Shown here one piece after another: positions 1 to 6,846 of a stretch of 6,846 nt of DNA (position 1 is its first letter; each line of letters opens with the position of its first letter). Source of the stretch: Fidelibacterota bacterium (GTDB lineage Bacteria > Fidelibacterota > Marinisomatia > Marinisomatales > TCS55). The notes beneath the pieces are model-generated. The model was not told the origin of the DNA and ran no database searches. It saw nothing but the letters and a program-made list of their open reading frames with translations. Both the position numbers and the translations under genes were made by a program. Location of the stretch: the NCBI GenBank assembly GCA_002701875.1, contig NZWI01000022.1:22030-28875 (forward strand), written 5' to 3'.

Positions 1-33
1 CTAGCATTTATTAAAAGACCTTAGAAAATATAA

Positions 34-732
34 TTATATTTTAAAATTTCCCTTCCATTGAACTGCTAATATAATTGAAGCTGCATCAGTTTGATTTTTC
101 CCAATGTAATCTTCCTTCTCATAATTAATGTTAATAAACACTCCACTCTTTAAAGGAAAAATTAATTCTAATAGATAGATGTTTCTAGATAGTCTGTTTT
201 CAATAACTTCACTGATTTGCGAAAAGTGTTCAAACTCTAATTTCGAAGAAAAATAATTGGTATCATGATCCCAAAAAACACCAGTTCTTAAATAAGAAGT
301 TTTACGAGTAGCATTTAGGTAATCTGATGTATCAAAGGCATGACCTAATTCCATATTTATTAAACCATTATTATAATCCTTGATAAAATAACCAAAACCT
401 TGATTGAAATGATACTGCAAATTGACGTTTGCACGTGTGTTCTTTCTAAATGAGGTAATAGTATATCTATAAAATTTGGGTTTAGATAAATATTTATCAC
501 TGGATTTATACCTTAAATAAATAAATGAATTATTTTCTAATCCATACGCAAAAAATCTCAAATCACGAAATGTATTTGAAGTTGTTCGATTTAGACGAAA
601 ATATCCAAATCCACCATTAGTTGAATCGACATTAACTATGCCTAGTCGTAAATATTGTTTCCAGGCTGTTGTATCTGTTTGACCTGAAAGTGGTAAAAAA
701 ATAAATAGTGATAAAAATAAATATTTTTTCAA
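34..732 (-). CDS. Predicted outer-membrane beta-barrel protein, DUF481-like
   Basis: This 232-residue protein has a clear signal peptide (KK at 2-3, hydrophobic core to about 16, likely cut near SGQ). The mature part is almost entirely alternating aromatic/polar strands with polar turns, as in an outer-membrane barrel. The second half fits the general pattern of DUF481 (E. coli YdiY-like) proteins: RANVNLQYHF (100-109), GFGYF (112-116), ELGHAFDTSDYL (128-139), SYLRTGVFWDHD (146-157), FEHFSQIS (167-174), then paired strands to VQWKG (224-228). Family membership is from memory of the pattern and is only moderately sure. The start is TTG at 732, in a TTGA overlap with the permease stop. Nothing earlier is needed, because the signal peptide begins exactly there. 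No good Shine-Dalgarno is seen, so translation probably depends on ribosomes finishing the permease. It could be an outer-membrane partner or cargo-related product of the exporter, but that is inference. Confidence 0.75.
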   Translation of the reverse strand: MKKYLFLSLFIFLPLSGQTDTTAWKQYLRLGIVNVDSTNGGFGYFRLNRTTSNTFRDLRFFAYGLENNSFIYLRYKSSDKYLSKPKFYRYTITSFRKNTRANVNLQYHFNQGFGYFIKDYNNGLINMELGHAFDTSDYLNATRKTSYLRTGVFWDHDTNYFSSKLEFEHFSQISEVIENRLSRNIYLLELIFPLKSGVFININYEKEDYIGKNQTDAASIILAVQWKGNFKI

Positions 733-1490
733 TGCTTTATTTTTTTACCACTTTCCATAAGCATAATAGCTGCTATTGAAAAAATAATTGTTAACATTAT
801 TGCCACACCTAAGCTTGTATGGGGGCTTGAATCTGATGTATTTAATATGGTGTAACGGAGCCCATTTATCATATAATAAATAGGATTGTATTGACTAGCA
901 ACCTGTGCCCAATCAGGTAACATTTTAATTGAATAGAAGATACCTCCAAGAAAACTTAGTGGCGTTAAAATGAAATTTTGCATCGTAGCTAATTGATCCC
1001 ATGATTCGGCTAATTGACCTAGTAACAATCCAATTGAAGAAAATGCCCATGATACAATTAGAATAAATCCAATAGTTGATAAAGGATGGGCAATGGTCAT
1101 ATTGCCTAACCATACTCCAACAATAAGAATTAATATTCCATTAACAGCTCCCCTTACTGTACCTCCAATAATGTAGGCTAAAGAAATCTCAAAACTAGAT
1201 AGAGGTGCTTGTAAAATATCTGGTAACTGTCCTAGAAGTTTCATTTGAAGCATTGAAGAAGCAGAATTTGAAGTAGCATTTGTTAGTGCGTTCATCATTA
1301 TAAGGCCAGGAATAATAAATATAGTATAAGGGATCCCATCAATAGATGAAATGCGTTTTTCAAGAGTAAAACCAAAAATAACAATATATAGCATAGATGA
1401 TGATAATCCAGGAATAATGGTTTGCCTATATACAGAGAAAAAACGTCCAACTTCTCGAGAGGTCAAAGTCCAAAATCCAACCCAGTTCAT
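729..1490 (-). CDS. yadH: ABC-2 type exporter permease, YadH-like
   Basis: This inner-membrane subunit forms the channel of the exporter driven by the adjacent ATPase. It has 253 residues, close to E. coli YadH. Six membrane segments are visible, roughly at 24-42, 53-73, 104-128, 137-159, 169-190 and 227-245. The amphipathic N-terminus (FWTLTSREVGRFF) is typical of the ABC-2 fold. Features shared with YadH include IIPGLIMMNALTNA (59-72), LTPLSFLGGIFYSIKMLP (175-192) and NPIYYMINGLRY (202-213). The ATG overlaps the ATPase stop as ATGA, with AAAGGA 8 bases before it, a strong and well-spaced ribosome site. The gene ends in TGA within a TTGA overlap with the following barrel gene. One ATPase gene and one permease gene imply a complex with two copies of each. 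The substrate cannot be read from sequence. Confidence 0.93.
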   Translation of the reverse strand: MNWVGFWTLTSREVGRFFSVYRQTIIPGLSSSMLYIVIFGFTLEKRISSIDGIPYTIFIIPGLIMMNALTNATSNSASSMLQMKLLGQLPDILQAPLSSFEISLAYIIGGTVRGAVNGILILIVGVWLGNMTIAHPLSTIGFILIVSWAFSSIGLLLGQLAESWDQLATMQNFILTPLSFLGGIFYSIKMLPDWAQVASQYNPIYYMINGLRYTILNTSDSSPHTSLGVAIMLTIIFSIAAIMLMESGKKIKH

Positions 1491-2413
1491 TCGTTGATTC
1501 CTTTTCCTGTGAGTTTTAAAAATACATCTTCTAAAGATGATTTTGTTGTTTCAACGCGCTGTATATGACATCCTGCTTTAGTAATCTTATTTATGATTTT
1601 GGGCAGATCTGCTTCAGGGTCGCTACTGACAAAATGAATCCTTTCATCATCAAGAGAATAGGAAAATTCTTTTAAATGATTTTTTAGATCAACTTCAGTA
1701 TCAGATAAATTAATTGTTATTCCAGAATCACCCTGTTTACCAGTTAAATTTTTTGGTGTTCCTTTAGTGATAACTTCTCCGTTATCAATTATAGCAACTT
1801 GGTCGCATAGCATTTCAGCTTCTTCAATGTAATGAGTAGTCAATAAAATAGTTTTGCCGGTTTGATGTAACTCTCTAAAATATTGCCATAACTCGTGACG
1901 GAGTTTTACATCCACTCCAGCTGTTGGCTCGTCAAGAATTAATATTTTAGGATCATGAACTAATGCTTTTGCAATTTGGAATCTTCGTTTCATACCGCCA
2001 GATAATTGACGTAGTCTTGATTGACGTTTTTTTTCAAGTCCTAATCTTTCAAATAATTCATCAACCTTACTTTTAGCTTTTGCTTTAGATATACCGTAAT
2101 AACCTGCTTGGAAATAAAGCAATTTTTCAATAGGAAAGAACCAATCTTGGGCAAATTCTTGAGCAGATATTCCAATTTGAGACCTGGTAAATCGATAATT
2201 AGAAATTGTATCATGACCAAATATATCAGTTGAACCTGAATCTTTTCTTACTAGACCCGTTAAAATATTAATTGTAGTTGTTTTGCCAGCACCATTTGGA
2301 CCTAGTAGTCCAAAAAATTCTCCGTCATTGATTTCTATATCTATACCTTTAAGAGCAGTGGTTTCACCATAACTCTTTTTGAGATTTTGGATTGAAATGG
2401 CAGAAGGTTTCAT
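1487..2413 (-). CDS. yadG: ABC-2 type exporter ATP-binding protein, YadG-like
   Basis: This is the cytoplasmic ATPase that drives an ABC-2 exporter with the permease encoded directly downstream. At 308 residues it matches the length of E. coli YadG. It carries the Walker A GPNGAGKTT (38-46), Q-loop Gln85, signature LSGGMKRR (137-144), Walker B ILILDEP (157-163, with Glu162 catalytic), D-loop AGVD (165-168) and switch His194 in LTTHYIEEAEMLCD. AGYYGI (103-108) is also shared with YadG. The C-terminal extension 220-308 ends in LEDVFLKLTG, usual for ABC-2 ATPases of the drug, polysaccharide or lipid export type. All catalytic residues are present, so it should be active. The substrate is unknown, and E. 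coli YadGH itself has no firmly established one. The ATG overlaps the stop of the 111-residue gene (ATGA) behind GAGGGAGA, and the gene ends in an ATGA overlap with the permease. Confidence 0.93.
   Translation of the reverse strand: MKPSAISIQNLKKSYGETTALKGIDIEINDGEFFGLLGPNGAGKTTTINILTGLVRKDSGSTDIFGHDTISNYRFTRSQIGISAQEFAQDWFFPIEKLLYFQAGYYGISKAKAKSKVDELFERLGLEKKRQSRLRQLSGGMKRRFQIAKALVHDPKILILDEPTAGVDVKLRHELWQYFRELHQTGKTILLTTHYIEEAEMLCDQVAIIDNGEVITKGTPKNLTGKQGDSGITINLSDTEVDLKNHLKEFSYSLDDERIHFVSSDPEADLPKIINKITKAGCHIQRVETTKSSLEDVFLKLTGKGINE
1499..1504 (-). promoter_or_regulatory. Shine-Dalgarno of the ABC permease gene
   Basis: AAAGGA on the minus strand lies 8 bases before the permease ATG at 1490, inside the last codons of the ATPase gene. 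It fixes the permease start at the ATGA overlap. Confidence 0.7.
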
Positions 2414-2745
2414 TCTCCCTCAGGATCAAAACCGATAGAAGTATCAAATGGATTTGGGAAATCAAAGCCTTCAACATCGGGGAAATGGACAATAGATGCT
2501 ATAAAGCCCCAAGGGATTAGCATTGAGGCAGCAACATCTTTTTCACTTTCCAAATTACCATTTTTTATTATTGGTATTTTGAATGATGGGCGATCAACCC
2601 ACATCCCGTATTCATCGTATCCAACTACTCTCACATATATTTTATTTTGGTCTACTCCCAGTTCTTTTAATGGTTCATGACCATCAAGAACAATAAGTAC
2701 GATATCATCTAATACATTATCAATTTTCATTGGTAGTTTATCCAT
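2410..2745 (-). CDS. Small cytosolic protein of unknown function, next to ABC exporter
   Basis: I do not recognise this acidic 111-residue protein. It has no signal peptide and no membrane segment, so it should be cytosolic. Residues 13-20 (DDIVLIVL) and 36-60 look like beta strands, including KIYVRVVGYDEYGMWVDRP with Trp49. A second strand region, ASMLIPWGFIASIVHFPD (73-90), contains an IPW motif. This pattern would suit a small beta-barrel such as an SH3- or Sm-like fold, but that is a guess. The tail 91-111 is rich in Asp, Glu, Phe, Pro and Gly, with GFD occurring twice, and is probably flexible. The ATG at 2745 is preferred over Met6 because AAAAAGG lies 6 bases before it. The gene ends in an ATGA overlap with the ABC ATPase gene, and its last codons supply that gene's Shine-Dalgarno. 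It may therefore be linked to the exporter, though the function is unknown. Confidence 0.8.
   Translation of the reverse strand: MDKLPMKIDNVLDDIVLIVLDGHEPLKELGVDQNKIYVRVVGYDEYGMWVDRPSFKIPIIKNGNLESEKDVAASMLIPWGFIASIVHFPDVEGFDFPNPFDTSIGFDPEGE
2414..2421 (-). promoter_or_regulatory. Shine-Dalgarno of the ABC ATPase gene
   Basis: GAGGGAGA on the minus strand runs up to the ATPase ATG at 2413. Its GAGG core lies 4 bases from the start, a slightly short but usable spacing. It is made of the last codons (Glu-Gly-Glu) of the 111-residue gene, which supports coupled translation. Confidence 0.6.
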
Positions 2746-2751
2746 TATTAA

Positions 2752-2758
2752 CCTTTTT
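2752..2758 (-). promoter_or_regulatory. Shine-Dalgarno of the 111-residue gene
   Basis: AAAAAGG on the minus strand lies 6 bases before the ATG at 2745 and overlaps the TAA stop of the dehydrogenase gene. It favours this ATG over the in-frame Met6 codon, which has no such site. Confidence 0.6.
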
Positions 2759-3944
2759 AGTTGTTTTCAATTAGTTTATAAACACCGCCATTATAATCAA
2801 CAATATATAATTCACCATCACTATCTTGTCCAAAAGATGAAATATATGTAGTGAATTCTCCATTGCCTAGATTGATTTCTTCTGTGCGGTTACTAAAATT
2901 TACAGCTTTTCCATTAATCACCTTAAGGGTCCAAATATTCCCCGAACAATAATCCCCAAAAATATACACGCCCTGCATACTTTTAATCTTTGTCCCACGA
3001 TAAACATAGCCCCCTGTAACGGAGCATCCTTCTGCATCGGTTTGTGACCCACCACCAAGTACAACCATATAGTTAGCATCGTTGGGGTATTCAACAATTG
3101 GTTTTGTTAAACCTTTGGTCGGACAATTTTCTGGCGGGTCATAACAGTGATTTGCTTCCATAATCCGCCAACCAAAATTCAAGCCACCTTTAGTTATAGC
3201 TGGCTCAAAATTAACTTCCTCCCATTTATTTTGCCCAACATCTCCATAATATATATCGCCTGTTTTTTGATCAAAAGAAAATCGCCAGACATTTCTTAGG
3301 CCCCATGCCCATATTTCGCCACGTGTATCTTTTTTATCATAAAATGGATTAGATTTTGGAATTGCATAAGGTTTTCCATTTACATCAATACGGATTATTT
3401 TCCCAAAAATTGAATTCAAATCCTGGCCTGCATTGAGAGGGTCACCTGCTTTACCGCCATCCCCAATTGATATATAAAGATAACCATCGGGTCCAAATTT
3501 TATATCACCACCATTGTGATTGCGATAGGGCTGCTCAAGCTTCAAAATGATCCGCTCTGATTTATGATCAGCATTTAATTGAGAACTAACTAAAAATTCT
3601 GATACAATAGTAAACCCATCATTATTCATATAATTGATGTAGAATTTTCCATTATTAATATGATTTGGATGGAATGCAAATCCTAGTAAACCTCGTTCAT
3701 CTCCAGGTCTATTTGGATTTACTACTTTATTGTTTATATCAAAAAAAGGCTTATTAAGTTTTTCCCCATTTTTTATTATTCTGATCAACCCAGCCTGCTC
3801 AACAACATAAAGCAATTTTGAATCGTTTGGATATGAGGTTACAAAAACCGGTTTTTTGAATCCATCTGCAACCAGGATAGATGACAGTGTTTTTTCCTCA
3901 GCAAATAAAATGAGAGGAATTATCCATAAAAGTATTTTTTTCAT
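2757..3944 (-). CDS. Secreted PQQ-dependent sugar dehydrogenase / HHIP-like beta-propeller
   Basis: This 395-residue protein belongs to the soluble glucose/sorbosone dehydrogenase (GSDH, HHIP-like) family. Characterised members such as E. coli YliI oxidise aldose sugars in the periplasm with PQQ and calcium. Residues 1-15 form a signal peptide, probably cut after LFA. Family landmarks follow in order: DERGLLGFAFHPN (82-94), the catalytic-type His143 in YRNHNGGD, FGPDGYLYISIGDGG (150-164), GKIIRIDVNG (181-190), WGLRNVWRFSFD with Arg217-Asn218 (214-225), and GDVGQNKWEEVNF (234-246). Blade-like strands continue to VDYNGGVYKL (382-391). Cys267/Cys274 and Cys307/Cys333 match positions seen in many bacterial HHIP-like proteins and may form disulfides outside the cytoplasm. 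The stretch 288-306 looks longer than usual. Substrate cannot be told, and no PQQ synthesis gene is nearby, so PQQ use is inferred from the family. The ATG at 3944 is 10 bases after the ligA stop, behind a weak GAAAG. Confidence 0.9.
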   Translation of the reverse strand: MKKILLWIIPLILFAEEKTLSSILVADGFKKPVFVTSYPNDSKLLYVVEQAGLIRIIKNGEKLNKPFFDINNKVVNPNRPGDERGLLGFAFHPNHINNGKFYINYMNNDGFTIVSEFLVSSQLNADHKSERIILKLEQPYRNHNGGDIKFGPDGYLYISIGDGGKAGDPLNAGQDLNSIFGKIIRIDVNGKPYAIPKSNPFYDKKDTRGEIWAWGLRNVWRFSFDQKTGDIYYGDVGQNKWEEVNFEPAITKGGLNFGWRIMEANHCYDPPENCPTKGLTKPIVEYPNDANYMVVLGGGSQTDAEGCSVTGGYVYRGTKIKSMQGVYIFGDYCSGNIWTLKVINGKAVNFSNRTEEINLGNGEFTTYISSFGQDSDGELYIVDYNGGVYKLIENN

Positions 3945-3954
3945 ATATAAGCTT

Positions 3955-6464
<2,510 letters not shown>

Positions 6465-6846
6465 AATTAACTTGTTTTCTAATCATATAATCAGCTGTGC
6501 AGCGAGCATTTGCTTCGCAAATATCTGAAGTTTTACCACGCACATCATAATGCATAACTACGACATACTTTTTGAATGGTTTTTTTGCATATTGTCCCAT
6601 ATTAGCTAATGCAGATACTGCAAAACTCAGGTCATCACTCGAACGATTTCTATCAGCAAGGATTTCGACGTAATATGTCCTTTCCCCATCTTTAGTATAA
6701 ATTTTTAATCCGGTAAGTTTTGGAGCAGAATGATTTCTTTTGAAATACTGTGGTGTCATTGCTGCAATCTGTTGATCAGTAAACTTTGGTTTTGCCATTA
6801 AATTTGATGTGATAGCCATTAATGCTATTATTAGGTATTTCATGAA

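Noticed and set aside
1..33. Possible start of a further minus-strand gene (ATG at 7-5, with AAGG about 10 bases upstream)
   Set aside because: Only two codons are visible before the window ends, so no protein can be judged. The spacing would suit continuation of the operon, but it is not annotated as a gene.
925..1113. Minus-strand open frame of 62 codons
   Set aside because: It is in another frame within the YadH-like permease, whose own frame is strongly supported. The translation is an implausible mixture.
3945..3954. Gap between ligA and the dehydrogenase as a promoter or terminator
   Set aside because: Ten bases are too few for either. It holds only a weak GAAAG ribosome site and AT-rich sequence.

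Overview
All the genes in this 6.8 kb window lie on the minus strand, so transcription runs from high to low coordinates. Eight coding regions are packed head to tail. Four of the seven junctions are 4-base stop/start overlaps, two are gaps of 10 and 11 bases, and one is a 44-base overlap or a 4-base gap depending on the start chosen. No internal gap is long enough for an ordinary promoter or terminator, so I read the window as one piece of a longer operon. It enters and leaves mid-operon: the first gene starts 3 bases from the right edge, and only 33 bases follow the last stop on the left.

The DNA is clearly AT-rich. Several genes have Shine-Dalgarno sequences and at least two start with TTG. 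Four products carry signal peptides, and the last gene looks like an outer-membrane beta-barrel. The host is therefore probably a Gram-negative bacterium with a compact AT-rich genome. A marine uncultivated lineage such as Marinimicrobia/SAR406 would fit, but that is a guess from overall character and not from any marker gene here.

Layout in transcription order. (1) 6843-6421: unrecognised small secreted protein with three cysteines. (2) 6464 (or 6416)-5955: unrecognised secreted protein with an Ig-like beta-sandwich pattern. (3) 5958-3955: NAD+-dependent DNA ligase LigA, full length, TTG start. (4) 3944-2757: secreted PQQ-dependent sugar dehydrogenase/HHIP-like six-bladed propeller. (5) 2745-2410: unrecognised 111-residue cytosolic protein. 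(6) 2413-1487 and (7) 1490-729: YadG/YadH-type ABC-2 ATPase and permease. (8) 732-34: predicted outer-membrane beta-barrel, DUF481-like, TTG start.

The best supported functional unit is the ABC-2 exporter. The 111-residue gene before it and the barrel gene after it are joined to it by 4-base overlaps, so genes 5-8 may be made together. LigA is a housekeeping enzyme with no obvious link to the envelope genes and may simply share the transcript. I see no mobile element, CRISPR array, RNA gene, repeat array or clear novel defence system. The points worth a second look are the TTGA junctions, the unknown small genes and two local oddities in LigA and the dehydrogenase.
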